Of a stretch of 64,000 bases of DNA, positions 34,925-44,030 are shown piece after piece. Under the pieces are notes generated by a model. It did not search any database. It was not told where the DNA came from and worked only from the letters and a program-made list of their open reading frames with translations. Position numbers and translations under genes: made by a program. How positions within the stretch are numbered: the first letter of the stretch is position 1; each line of letters begins with the position of its first letter. This DNA is from CAZVNZ01 sp964628515 (lineage in GTDB: Bacteria; Bacillota; Clostridia; Christensenellales; Christensenellaceae): positions 1 to 64,000 of the forward strand of contig CAZVNZ010000014.1 of assembly GCA_964628515.1 (NCBI GenBank), given 5' to 3'.

Positions 34925-37033
34925 ATGAACAAAAAAAAAAGCGAATTTTTTGCGTGTAACCAAAAAATTATTTACCTAAAAAACCAAGCAGGCAATGTGG
35001 GCATATACATTTTGCCCAAAGACTATACGAATTTTGACGAGGAAAATGCCTTTTTAGAGCCGGCAGTGCATGTTTTTGTAAGGGGGGACAAGGCACACAC
35101 AGGCTTTGCTAACGGTGCAACCATGAAATATTCAAGCACTACTTACGAATTAAAATATGTCAGTCAATCAGCGGTGCAAAAGGGGGATGTTACCCAAATA
35201 ATAACCATACTAAAAACAAATAATGGGCTTAGTGTTTCCCACTACTTAGAATTAAGCGATGCTTATAATGTTACAAAAAGTTATTGTAAATTAACCAATA
35301 ATTCTAAAAAAGAGATTGCAATAGATTTTGTTACATCCTTTGCGCTTAATGCAAATGTATACAATAATTCGGATAACCAAATAATAGAGGTTGTACGACT
35401 ACAAAGTTTTTGGGCGGCGGAGGGCAAAAAACGCACGGAGACATTAGAGGATTTGCATTTTGAAAAATCGTGGAGCAACCACGGCATCAGATTTTTAAAA
35501 TACGGTGCAACAGGCTCTTTGCCAATTAAAGAATACTTTCCCTTTGGGGCAATTAAGGATACCGCAAATAACTTGTGCACAGCGGTGCTTTTAGATGTGC
35601 CATATTCATGGCAATGCGAAATAACAAGGTACGCAGACGAGCTTTCTTTTAGCGGAGGAACTTCGGACAGAGAGTTTGGGCATTTTTCCAAAACGCTTAA
35701 AGAAGGAGAATCCATTGTTACTCAAAAGGCCTATATAAGCGTGGTAGCAGGGGACGAGGAGGATTGCTTAAGAGAAATAAATTTGTGCCTTAACCAAAAT
35801 ATAAAATATGTTGCCAAAAGCGAGGAAAGCGTACCTGCGGTATTTAACGAGTTTTGCACCACCTGGGGCACACCCTCTTTTGAAACGGTAAAAGCCATTG
35901 GGGATAAAATAAAGGATATGGGCTTTGGATATTTTGTAATTGATGCCGGTTGGTATATGCAAAAGGAAAGTGGCTTTAAAGGCGGTTTTTACCAATTTAC
36001 CGGAGAATGCGAGGACACGGTGGGAGACTGGGAAATTGGCTACGAGCTATTCCCCAATGGTATTATTGAGGCGGCGGATTACCTACGTGATTTAGGTTTA
36101 TTGCCGGGGCTGTGGTTTGAAGCGGAAACGGTGTGCGATAAATCCAATATGCTAAAAGAAAATCCGCATTTAATGCTAAAAAAGGATGATGCACTAATAG
36201 TAGCCGGCAGACGCAGTTTTTTGGATATGCGAAAAGAGGAGGTACACAAACATCTAAATAAAAAGGTTGTGGAGCTTTTAAGAGCAAATCATTTTAATTA
36301 TATAAAGGTAGATTATAACGAAAACATAGGCATAGGTTGCGATGGGGCGGAATCCTTAGGAGAGGGACTTAGGCAAAACATTTTAGGGGCACTAAAGTTT
36401 TATCATAATATGCACAAGAAAATTCCTGATTTAGTGTTTGAAAACTGTGCCTCGGGTAGCCACAGATGTGTGCCGAGTGTGCTGGAATTTAGCTCTATGA
36501 ACAGCTTTTCCGATGCACACGAATGCTTATCCATACCAATAATTGCAGCAAATATAGGCAAAATTGTGCCGACAAGGCAAAATCAGGTGTGGAGCGTGTT
36601 GCGCCAAAAGGACGATAAAAAAAGGCTGTACTATTCCTTATGCAGTAATTTTATAGGCAGAATGTGTATATCGGGAGATGTACATTTAATGAGCGCCGAG
36701 CAATTAGAAGTTTTAAAGGAAGGGGTTAGTTTTTATAACGAGCTAAAAGAGCTGATTTTTACGGGAAAACAGTATGTATACAGAACAACAGATAAAAAAT
36801 ACGCAAACCCCATAGGAAGCCAAGTGGTAGTACGAAAAAACAACAACCAAATGTTGGTAGTGGGGCACGCCTTTAATAATAGGGATAACATCACAGTAAA
36901 AATGCCAAAAAATGCAACAATACTAAGGGAATTCGGCACAAATATGTTTAATGTTTCTAAAGCCGAATTAGTATTTGCACCTAATGAGGATTTATGCGGT
37001 TGCGCCTTGCTTTTTAGCATTAAGGAGGATTAA
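34925..37033 (+). CDS. Alpha-galactosidase, glycoside hydrolase family 36
   Basis: 702 residues: N-terminal beta-sandwich (about 1-290), TIM barrel (about 300-610), C-terminal beta domain. Hallmarks are NEFCTTWGTPS, DAGWY (about 340), the nucleophile Asp463 in IKVDYNEN, and the acid/base Asp530 in SFSDAHE. It removes terminal alpha-galactose from oligosaccharides. No signal peptide, so it works inside the cell. It leads an operon in which the next three genes are all UroD-like, a combination that suggests the released or remaining sugar is processed further. Confidence 0.93.
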   Translation: MNKKKSEFFACNQKIIYLKNQAGNVGIYILPKDYTNFDEENAFLEPAVHVFVRGDKAHTGFANGATMKYSSTTYELKYVSQSAVQKGDVTQIITILKTNNGLSVSHYLELSDAYNVTKSYCKLTNNSKKEIAIDFVTSFALNANVYNNSDNQIIEVVRLQSFWAAEGKKRTETLEDLHFEKSWSNHGIRFLKYGATGSLPIKEYFPFGAIKDTANNLCTAVLLDVPYSWQCEITRYADELSFSGGTSDREFGHFSKTLKEGESIVTQKAYISVVAGDEEDCLREINLCLNQNIKYVAKSEESVPAVFNEFCTTWGTPSFETVKAIGDKIKDMGFGYFVIDAGWYMQKESGFKGGFYQFTGECEDTVGDWEIGYELFPNGIIEAADYLRDLGLLPGLWFEAETVCDKSNMLKENPHLMLKKDDALIVAGRRSFLDMRKEEVHKHLNKKVVELLRANHFNYIKVDYNENIGIGCDGAESLGEGLRQNILGALKFYHNMHKKIPDLVFENCASGSHRCVPSVLEFSSMNSFSDAHECLSIPIIAANIGKIVPTRQNQVWSVLRQKDDKKRLYYSLCSNFIGRMCISGDVHLMSAEQLEVLKEGVSFYNELKELIFTGKQYVYRTTDKKYANPIGSQVVVRKNNNQMLVVGHAFNNRDNITVKMPKNATILREFGTNMFNVSKAELVFAPNEDLCGCALLFSIKED

Positions 37034-38092
37034 ATGAGAGGTGAGATGACCCACAAAGAAAGGATAATAGCTGCAATAGAGCATAAAGAAACGGATAGAG
37101 TCCCCACAGATTATTGGGGGGTGGAGGAAGTAACGCAAAAGTTGTTTGAGCATTACAACGTGGGCAATATGGTTGCCCTAGCAGAAGCAATGGATATTGA
37201 CAAAATTATAAACGTGGCACCAAAACTAATTGCAGACAGACCAAATATGCTGGGGCTTACTATGAAAAAAATCCCACTACAAACAGGCATAGGTTTTTAC
37301 GAGGAGCCGGAGTTTTTCCCTCTTAGTAATTGCGAAACCATAAAAGATGTGGAAAATTGCGGTTACGAATTTCCGAGTGTGGATATGTACGATTATTCCG
37401 TAATTTATGAGCAATGCAGAGAGGCGGAGGGCTTTGCCATAGAAGGAGGGTATATTTCCCTTACATTTTTTTACACTATGATACGTGGCACAGAAAATAT
37501 GCTAATGGATTTTATTGCAAACAAAGAGCTTGCAAAATACATACTTTTTAAACTCCAAGAATTTTCTTACCAGCACACCAAAAAAATTCTTGAGGCAGGG
37601 GAGGGCAGGATAGACATAACCCAAGTAACGGACGATTTTGGCTCGCAAAACGGGTTGTTATTCAGTAAAACTATGATAGATGAGTACCTTTCCGATTATT
37701 ATGATGCCAACGTAAAGCTGGTTAAGTCCTATAATTCTCATGTTTTTCATCATGATGATGGAGCTATGTGCGATGCTTTGCCGTGGTTAAAACGTAAGGG
37801 CATAGAGCTGTTAAACCCATTGCAATGGCATTTGCCCGGTTGGAATTTAGAACAATTAAAGGCAGATTACGGCAAAACCATTTGTTTTCATGGAGGGATA
37901 GACAATCAATACGTACTGCCTTTTGGCACGGAGGAAGAATTGGATAAAGAGATAAAAACCTGTATAGACATATTATATAAGGATAACACAGGATATATTC
38001 TTGCTCCCTGCCATAACGTACAGGCAATTACAAGTATAGAAAGGGTAATAAAAATGTTTGATATTGCAAAAAGCTATGGAGTTGCAAAATGA
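37034..38092 (+). CDS. UroD-superfamily protein, HxD variant
   Basis: 352 residues from ATG 37034; ATG 37046 (MTHKERIIAAI) also has a GAGGTGAG SD and matches the usual family N-terminus. The superfamily zinc motif is altered to HHDDG: His240 is kept, but Asp242 stands where zinc methyltransferases have Cys, while a Cys (Cys326, APCHN) remains near the third-ligand position. The strand NPLQW and GGIDNQ motif are family features. It overlaps the next UroD-like gene by 4 nt, so the two may form a complex. Function unknown. Confidence 0.8.
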   Translation: MRGEMTHKERIIAAIEHKETDRVPTDYWGVEEVTQKLFEHYNVGNMVALAEAMDIDKIINVAPKLIADRPNMLGLTMKKIPLQTGIGFYEEPEFFPLSNCETIKDVENCGYEFPSVDMYDYSVIYEQCREAEGFAIEGGYISLTFFYTMIRGTENMLMDFIANKELAKYILFKLQEFSYQHTKKILEAGEGRIDITQVTDDFGSQNGLLFSKTMIDEYLSDYYDANVKLVKSYNSHVFHHDDGAMCDALPWLKRKGIELLNPLQWHLPGWNLEQLKADYGKTICFHGGIDNQYVLPFGTEEELDKEIKTCIDILYKDNTGYILAPCHNVQAITSIERVIKMFDIAKSYGVAK

Positions 38093-39162
38093 AGAAATAT
38101 TATATAGAAAATATGCCTCACGTAAACGAAAGTATACAAAGGGTAGAAAGCTGGTTAGAGCAAGAAATTACAGACAGACCACCCGTAAGATTTGACGGTT
38201 ACGACACGCAAAAAAGCGACAAAATACAGGAAATACGTGCCTCGTATTCCAACATTAAAGATTTTTGGTTTGATGGCGAAGCACAGGTTAGTTTGTTTGA
38301 GGACAGCATAAAGGAAGTTTACGGAGAAACATTTCCCATTTTTTCGCCAAATTTAGGGCCGTGTATTTATGCCTCTTATTTCGGAGTAAATATAGAATAC
38401 GGAGAGGATACCTCGTGGGCAAAACATTGTTTGGACGAAGATTTAAACATAGATATTACTAAACTAAAGATACATAAACAATGTGCGGAGTGGCAAAAAA
38501 CAGACGAAATAACCAAACTTGCACTTAGCAGATGCAAAGATAAATACTTTGTGGGCTACACAGACCTACACCCGTCCTTAGACTGCATTGCAGATTTTAC
38601 AGGGGCGGAAAACTTGTGCGTCGCACTTTATCATCAATCACAAAAAGTAAAAGAATTTGCAAATAAAATCGTAGACGAATTTAAGGGGGTGTTTGATTAT
38701 TACCATAATTTACTGAAAGGACAGCCCTCGTGCAACTGGCTTGGGATACCCACGCAGGACAGACTGCACATTCCAAGTTGTGATTTTTCCGCTATGATTT
38801 CAAGTAAGCAATTTGAGGAATTTTGCCTGCCTAATTTGCAAAAAGAGGTTAAATACGCAAAAAACAATGTGTTTCATTTAGATGGCGTTGGCGTTGCAAA
38901 GCATTTAGACTTAATTTTGGATATTAAGGAAATTAAGGCGGTGCAATGGGTGCAAGGGGTAGGCGCAGATCAAGCAATTATGCCCTGGGTACCCCTTATC
39001 AAAAAAATTCAACAAGCGGGAAAATCAGTAGTGGTAATTTTAGACGAGTTCGAGCTTACAGAATTTATTTCGGAAGTGTCTCCAAAAGGCATTTTTCTGA
39101 CAATGCGTGCAAAACGGGAAAACAGAAAGGCTATTATTAAAATTCTTGAGGGCTGGAAATAA
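38089..39162 (+). CDS. UroD-superfamily-like protein without zinc cysteines
   Basis: 357 residues. The barrel is recognisable (FHLDGVGVAKHL, AVQWVQG), but the motif is HLDG (His263, Asp265) and no third Cys is found (GIFLTMRAK near the end). It is the most degenerate of the eight paralogues in the metal site, so it either uses another metal arrangement or is a non-catalytic partner of the protein translated just ahead, with which it shares an ATGA overlap. No function is known to me. Confidence 0.75.
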   Translation: MKKYYIENMPHVNESIQRVESWLEQEITDRPPVRFDGYDTQKSDKIQEIRASYSNIKDFWFDGEAQVSLFEDSIKEVYGETFPIFSPNLGPCIYASYFGVNIEYGEDTSWAKHCLDEDLNIDITKLKIHKQCAEWQKTDEITKLALSRCKDKYFVGYTDLHPSLDCIADFTGAENLCVALYHQSQKVKEFANKIVDEFKGVFDYYHNLLKGQPSCNWLGIPTQDRLHIPSCDFSAMISSKQFEEFCLPNLQKEVKYAKNNVFHLDGVGVAKHLDLILDIKEIKAVQWVQGVGADQAIMPWVPLIKKIQQAGKSVVVILDEFELTEFISEVSPKGIFLTMRAKRENRKAIIKILEGWK

Positions 39163-39224
39163 TTTCGATTGAAAAAAAGATTGTAAGCACAGCTAAAAAA
39201 AGGCTTAACAGAAAGGGAAATAAG

Positions 39225-40484
39225 ATGAGTAAAAGGGAAGAATTTATAAAAACGCTAAATCATAAAACACCAAAACATGTGGTGGTGGATTTAGGTGCAA
39301 CAGGGCAAACAGGTATTAATGCAAGTTCTTTGTATAAATTAAGAAAAGCCCTTGATTTACAAGAAAAACCAATAAAAATAATAGAGCCCTTTCAAATGCT
39401 GGGGGAGGTGGAAGAGGACGTTTTGCAAGTTCTCGGTTGTCATATAAAAGGCATTTTTAATCGAGGAAATATGTTTGGTACACAAAATTTGGAGTACAAG
39501 CCTTTTACAATGCCGGATGGTACACCTACACTTATTGCAAAAGATATACAATATTTTAAGGACGCTAAGGGCGATTTTTTTGTGTATCCTTGTGCAGATA
39601 CAAGTTTAGAGCCTTGCGCTCATATGACATATGACGGTTCTTTTTTTGATAATATAGAGCGATGCAGGGATTATGACGGTGATTTGCTTAATGGGGTAAA
39701 AGATTTTAAAGATGATTTTAGTGTTGTAACGCAGGAAGATGCAAGGCATTGGGAAAACACAAGCAAAGCACTATATGAAAACACAGATTACGGCCTGGTA
39801 GGAGTGCTTGGGGGCGGAGGACTTGGAGATGTAGCAACAATACCCGGTCCATACATAAAAAAACCGAAGGGTATAAGAACGGTGGAAGAATGGATGCTTG
39901 CTCATGCCCTGTACCCTAACTACATAAAAGAGGTTTTTGCATATCAAACAGAAATAATGCTTAAAAATTTAGAAATCTACAAGCAAGCCGTAGGTGACAG
40001 AATACAGGTGGTTTGGGTTTCGGGTACGGATTTTGGCACTCAAATAAGCACGTTTATTTCTCCAACGCAATTTAGAGAGCTATACAAGCCTTTTTATACA
40101 AAGATAAACGGGTGGATTCATAAAAATACCGATTGGAAAACCTTCTTTCATACTTGCGGTGCTATTTACGATATTTTGGATGATTTGCACGAAATGGGTG
40201 TAGATTGCCTAAACCCTGTGCAATGCTCCGCAACGGGTATGGAGCCCGAAAGGCTAAAAAAGGAATACGGCGAAAAATTTATATTTTGGGGTGGTGTAGC
40301 GGACACCCAAAACACATTGCCCTTTGGAAATGTGGAAACTGTAAAAAAAGAGGTAAAACACAGGTTGGATATTTTTTCTAAAAATGGCGGTTTTGTATGT
40401 AGCGCAATACACAATATTGTTGCAAATGTACCGTCACAAAATATTATTGCTCTTTTTGAGGCGATTAGAGAGTTTGGTTTATAA
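39225..40484 (+). CDS. UroD-superfamily protein with full His-Cys-Cys zinc site
   Basis: 419 residues, the longest paralogue, with an insertion of about 60 residues in the first half (YPCADTSLEPCAHMTYDG region, Cys-rich). It keeps the complete zinc-type triad: His309 and Cys311 in HTCGAI, and Cys392 in GGFVCSAIHN, spaced as in MtaA/MtbA methyltransferases. This makes it one of the better candidates for a real methyl-transfer enzyme. Last gene of the GH36 operon; 62 bp from the previous gene with SD AAAGGGA. Confidence 0.82.
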   Translation: MSKREEFIKTLNHKTPKHVVVDLGATGQTGINASSLYKLRKALDLQEKPIKIIEPFQMLGEVEEDVLQVLGCHIKGIFNRGNMFGTQNLEYKPFTMPDGTPTLIAKDIQYFKDAKGDFFVYPCADTSLEPCAHMTYDGSFFDNIERCRDYDGDLLNGVKDFKDDFSVVTQEDARHWENTSKALYENTDYGLVGVLGGGGLGDVATIPGPYIKKPKGIRTVEEWMLAHALYPNYIKEVFAYQTEIMLKNLEIYKQAVGDRIQVVWVSGTDFGTQISTFISPTQFRELYKPFYTKINGWIHKNTDWKTFFHTCGAIYDILDDLHEMGVDCLNPVQCSATGMEPERLKKEYGEKFIFWGGVADTQNTLPFGNVETVKKEVKHRLDIFSKNGGFVCSAIHNIVANVPSQNIIALFEAIREFGL

Positions 40485-40816
40485 TTTACTTTTGATAACG
40501 AAATTATAATTTTTCAACCGGGAAATAAAGCAAATAAACAAATATTAAAAAACGGCTTTTCAAAAGGGTAAAGTGGCTAATACTCTAAATAAATATTTAC
40601 AAAATGTAAATATAAGTTAATTTTATGAAAGAAAATCGAAATCATATATTGACGAATACGTAAATATATGATATTCTTTACAAAAGTTAATTATGGAGCA
40701 ATTAAATTCTAACCCAATATTTGGTTTCCTTAAGAAAAAATTTTAGCAGTTAAAAAGTTTTGAGCAGTATTGCTCATATCTCATATAATAAATATTTAAA
40801 AGGGAGGAATCGGAAA
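40485..40816 (+). other. 332-bp regulatory gap before the second ABC transporter
   Basis: No gene seen. It holds a promoter inside a dyad (40641-40677), an ACGAAA box at 40498-40503 sharing AACGAAATTATA with the mttB2 upstream region, a small hairpin GAGCA-GTAT-TGCTC near 40761, and a further TATAAT at 40784-40789 without a well-placed -35. The SD for the lipoprotein gene is at 40800-40807. Confidence 0.55.
40641..40677 (+). promoter_or_regulatory. Promoter embedded in a 10-bp inverted repeat
   Basis: TTGACG (40649-40654), 17-bp spacer, TATTCT (40672-40677). The arms ATCATATATT (40641-40650) and AATATATGAT (40663-40672) form a perfect inverted repeat that covers the -35 and touches the -10, a layout expected for a repressor site. 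Confidence 0.6.
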
Positions 40817-42151
40817 ATGAAAAAAGTAGTATTGACTTTATTGGCTATTATAATCATAGCTACACTCGGTTTTGGTTGTGCATCAAATACAACTCAAGCA
40901 CCCAAAGAAAATGAATCAACAGCGGACGTTTCTGCAACGGAGGATAGTGCAAAAGAAACCAAACCTGCCACCCAATCAGATGATAAAGTTACGCAGCTTA
41001 GCTTTTTAACCTGGAGATCGGAAGATGTGGAGGTGTATAACCAAATTAATGCAATTTTTGAAGAGCAAAACCCAAATATTAAAATTAATATGGACACCAA
41101 AACGGCTAATGAGGACGAATATTATGCGGCGCTTAAAACTAAGCTGACTTCTAAAAACGATGGTGTGGACTTATTTGCAATGCACCCGGGTCAACATTTA
41201 AACGAAGTGTCCGAAACCGGAAAAATGCTGGATTTAGTGGGTACGGGCATTCCGGAATACTACCAACAACAGTATGTAGACGCAATAACAATAGACGGCA
41301 AGGTATACGGCGTGCCTCAAGGCATTATTCAATACTTAGCTTTCTTTAACAAAGATGCTTTTGAAAGTGCCGGTGCAAAAGCGCCTGATACATGGGCAGA
41401 TATTACAACAACTACCCAAACTTTAACGGCAAAGGGTCAAGAAACAATGATTGCAGGGTTGGGAGAAAAATGGTTGTACGAGTTAATAATATATCCGTGG
41501 ATAACACAGTATTATCCGGATAATCCCAATATATTGGCGGATTTGGAATCGGGAAAAATAAAGTGGACGGATGCCGGAATAAAGGCGGTATATCAAGATT
41601 TACAAGCATTAAGCAAAACCGGATTTATTCAGAAAGTCTCGGAGGGTACTCAGTACGAGCAATCTCTAGCAATTTTTGCGCAAAATAAAGCGTCTATGCT
41701 ACTTACAGGGTCTTGGTCTGTTGGGGGGCTTGCCGCACAAGCACCGGATATTAAACAAGGTTATTTTGTAATTCCAAATTCCAAAGGCCAAAAAGCAGTT
41801 ATTTCGGATTTGGCGCAACTATACTCAATTAATGCGGATTCTCCAAACAAAGATGCCGCAATAAAATACCTAACATTTTTAAGTACACCGGAAATGCAAA
41901 GAATGTACGCAGATGCTACCATTCAACTATCCGCAGCAAAAGATGTAGTATTGGAAAAACAAGAGTTAAACGAAATAGCGCAATATATGGAAAGACCGGA
42001 CGTTGCGGTAGTCAAACCACCTCATCTTGTGGTAGTAAATGCAAAACTTGTGGAACTGTTACAAAATACGGCGGCTAAAGTATATATGGGCGAGGATATA
42101 GACACGGTACTGGCGGAAGCACAAACAGCTACTGATGCTATGATAGCATAA
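40817..42151 (+). CDS. Sugar-binding lipoprotein (CUT1 family)
   Basis: About 444 residues. Signal peptide with a lipobox-like GFGC (Cys23) followed by an acidic Ser/Thr-rich linker and a family 1 solute-binding fold (TQLSFLTWRSEDVEVYNQ, GVPQGIIQYLAFFNKDAF). The frame extends upstream to 40760, but ATG 40817 has AAAGGGAGG and begins the signal peptide. It delivers an oligosaccharide to the two permeases downstream; ligand unknown. Operon mates are UroD-like proteins, a FucI-like protein and GH38. Confidence 0.93.
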   Translation: MKKVVLTLLAIIIIATLGFGCASNTTQAPKENESTADVSATEDSAKETKPATQSDDKVTQLSFLTWRSEDVEVYNQINAIFEEQNPNIKINMDTKTANEDEYYAALKTKLTSKNDGVDLFAMHPGQHLNEVSETGKMLDLVGTGIPEYYQQQYVDAITIDGKVYGVPQGIIQYLAFFNKDAFESAGAKAPDTWADITTTTQTLTAKGQETMIAGLGEKWLYELIIYPWITQYYPDNPNILADLESGKIKWTDAGIKAVYQDLQALSKTGFIQKVSEGTQYEQSLAIFAQNKASMLLTGSWSVGGLAAQAPDIKQGYFVIPNSKGQKAVISDLAQLYSINADSPNKDAAIKYLTFLSTPEMQRMYADATIQLSAAKDVVLEKQELNEIAQYMERPDVAVVKPPHLVVVNAKLVELLQNTAAKVYMGEDIDTVLAEAQTATDAMIA

Positions 42152-42164
42152 TATTATAAACTGA

Positions 42165-42203
42165 TTTATCTGCACCGTACATTTTTTGCACGGAGCAGAT
42201 AAA
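42165..42203 (+). other. Hairpin between solute-binding protein and permease genes
   Basis: TTTATCTGCACCGT (42165-42178) pairs with ACGGAGCAGATAAA (42190-42203) with one internal mismatch. It follows the lipoprotein stop by 14 bp, with A residues rather than a T run behind it: more an mRNA-protecting or partial-termination element than a full terminator. Confidence 0.65.
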
Positions 42204-42233
42204 AAAACTCCCAAGCATAATCGGAGGGAAGGT

Positions 42234-43136
42234 ATGAAAAGCAGTATAGTAGCAACATCAAAATTTAAGTTAGATAAAATTGCTCCATATTTATTTTTAA
42301 TATTGCCCATGTGTGTATATTTTATTTTTGTACTTTTGCCAAGTGGGCAGGCAATTTTTGAAAGTTTTTTCAAAACCGAAGGGTTTTTGGGAGAATCCAC
42401 CTTTGTTGGTTTTCAAAATTATGAAAACTTATTTACGAAAGACCCGGAATTTTCTACGGCAATGACAAACACAATACTTTATACGGTAGTGGTTGTAGTG
42501 TTGCAAAATGTAATTGCTTTGCTTGTTGCTATGCTTATTTATAAAGCAAGTAAAGTAAATTCCTTTTACAGACTGCTGTTTTATTTGCCGGTGATTTTTT
42601 CTGCTGTAACAATAGGTTTTATTTGGTCCTTTATTTACGACCCAACTATCGGTGCGCTTAATGTAATACTAAGAAGTATAGGGCTTGAAAATTTAACACA
42701 CATATGGCTAAGCGAAAAAGGCATAGCAATTTTCGCCATTGCAATGGTGCATGTGTGGTGGGGAATAGGGCAAGGCATGGTGCTTTTTATTGCAGGCTTG
42801 CAAAATGTAGATAATTCTCTGCTGGAAAGCGCAAGTATAGATGGATGCGGTGCATTTAGACAGTTTACAAAAATAATACTACCGGTATTACTGCCTGTTA
42901 TAGGCGTGGTAGTGGTACTTACAACCATAGGCTCTTTCAAAACTTTTGAGCTGGTTTATGTTATGAACAAAGGAGGGGCGGATAACTCTTCTACAGTTTT
43001 GGCACTGCAAGCATACAAAGAATATTTTGCGTATAACAATCAAGGCTACGGCTCGGCAATTTCTGTGGTTTTACTGGGCATTGTCAGTGCGCTATCTATA
43101 ATACAAATGAAGTTTTTCGGAAAAGAAAATAAATAA
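42234..43136 (+). CDS. Sugar ABC transporter permease (MalF/UgpA type)
   Basis: About 300 residues, six membrane helices; EAA loop ESASIDGCGAFRQFTKIILP. ATG 42234 is preceded by GGAGGGAAGG; an upstream open frame to 42186 lies in the hairpin and is not used. CUT1-type permease working with the next gene. As in the other CUT1 system, no ATPase gene is nearby. Confidence 0.93.
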   Translation: MKSSIVATSKFKLDKIAPYLFLILPMCVYFIFVLLPSGQAIFESFFKTEGFLGESTFVGFQNYENLFTKDPEFSTAMTNTILYTVVVVVLQNVIALLVAMLIYKASKVNSFYRLLFYLPVIFSAVTIGFIWSFIYDPTIGALNVILRSIGLENLTHIWLSEKGIAIFAIAMVHVWWGIGQGMVLFIAGLQNVDNSLLESASIDGCGAFRQFTKIILPVLLPVIGVVVVLTTIGSFKTFELVYVMNKGGADNSSTVLALQAYKEYFAYNNQGYGSAISVVLLGIVSALSIIQMKFFGKENK

Positions 43137-43169
43137 TTGAGTTATAGTAAATGGCGAAAGGGGTATTAA

Positions 43170-44027
43170 ATGAAACAAGAAAAAAGTTTGCATAGTTTAA
43201 GAAAAAAACAAGTAATGGCAACACGGGCAAAGCATATTGTAATAGTTATTTTGCTGTTATTTATACTGTATCCGGTATTGTTGGTAGTATTAAATTCTTT
43301 TAAAACGGAGGCACAGCTTTACGCAAATCCTTTAGGTTTGCCTACTTCTTTAGATTTAACAAATTATAAAGATGCAATAGTAGACGGCAATCTAATTAAC
43401 GCTTTTTTTGTAAGTTTGTTTTTAACGGTGTCCTCTGTTTTAATTACAACAATACTTGGAAGTTTTGCGGCATTTGCCTTTACAAGAAGAGAATTAAAAC
43501 TTTCAAAACCATTGTACTTTTTATTTGTTTTGGGGATTATGATTCCCTATCAGGTTGGCATATATCAGCTATATAAAATAGTGGATAACTTAAACTTGGT
43601 AAATAATTTGTTGGGATTAATGCTTATATACATTGCATGGAGTTTACCCTTTACCGTTTTTGTAATGTATGGCTTTTTTAGAGAGCTACCAAAAGAAATT
43701 GAAGAGGCGGCAAGGATTGACGGTTGTAGCACATTTAAGCTGTATGCAAAAATTGTAATGCCACTTTCCGTATCTGTTGTAACCGCAACCGTAATTTTTA
43801 ATATGATGTTTGTGTGGAACGATATGTTTTTCCCGCTTATATTTGTGGATTCCCAAAACTTAAAACCTTTAAGCAATGCCCTTTTAGCATTTAAAGGGCA
43901 ATTTATGTCCAGAAACACGGTAATGTTTGCAGGTGTGGTGATAGTGTCTTTGCCAATGATAGTAACATATTTATTATTGCAAAAGAAATTTATACAAGGC
44001 TTAACGGCAGGGAGTGTAAAAGGTTAA
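43170..44027 (+). CDS. Sugar ABC transporter permease (MalG/UgpE type)
   Basis: 285 residues, six helices; EAA loop EEAARIDGCSTFKLYAKIVMP and the usual C-terminal KFIQGLTAGSVKG. Second permease of the transporter; followed 3 bp later by a UroD-like gene, so import and the UroD-like proteins are made from one message. Confidence 0.93.
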   Translation: MKQEKSLHSLRKKQVMATRAKHIVIVILLLFILYPVLLVVLNSFKTEAQLYANPLGLPTSLDLTNYKDAIVDGNLINAFFVSLFLTVSSVLITTILGSFAAFAFTRRELKLSKPLYFLFVLGIMIPYQVGIYQLYKIVDNLNLVNNLLGLMLIYIAWSLPFTVFVMYGFFRELPKEIEEAARIDGCSTFKLYAKIVMPLSVSVVTATVIFNMMFVWNDMFFPLIFVDSQNLKPLSNALLAFKGQFMSRNTVMFAGVVIVSLPMIVTYLLLQKKFIQGLTAGSVKG

Positions 44028-44030
44028 AAA

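Noticed and set aside
38089..39162. TDRPPVRF near residue 28 as the HemE RPPVW motif
   Set aside because: Only a short chance match; the surrounding residues and the rest of the protein do not fit HemE.
2599..40672. Shared operator between the dyads at 2599-2620 and 40641-40672 (both ATCATAT...ATATGAT)
   Set aside because: Arm and spacer lengths differ (4 versus 12 nt), and the similarity is what AT-rich dyads produce by chance.
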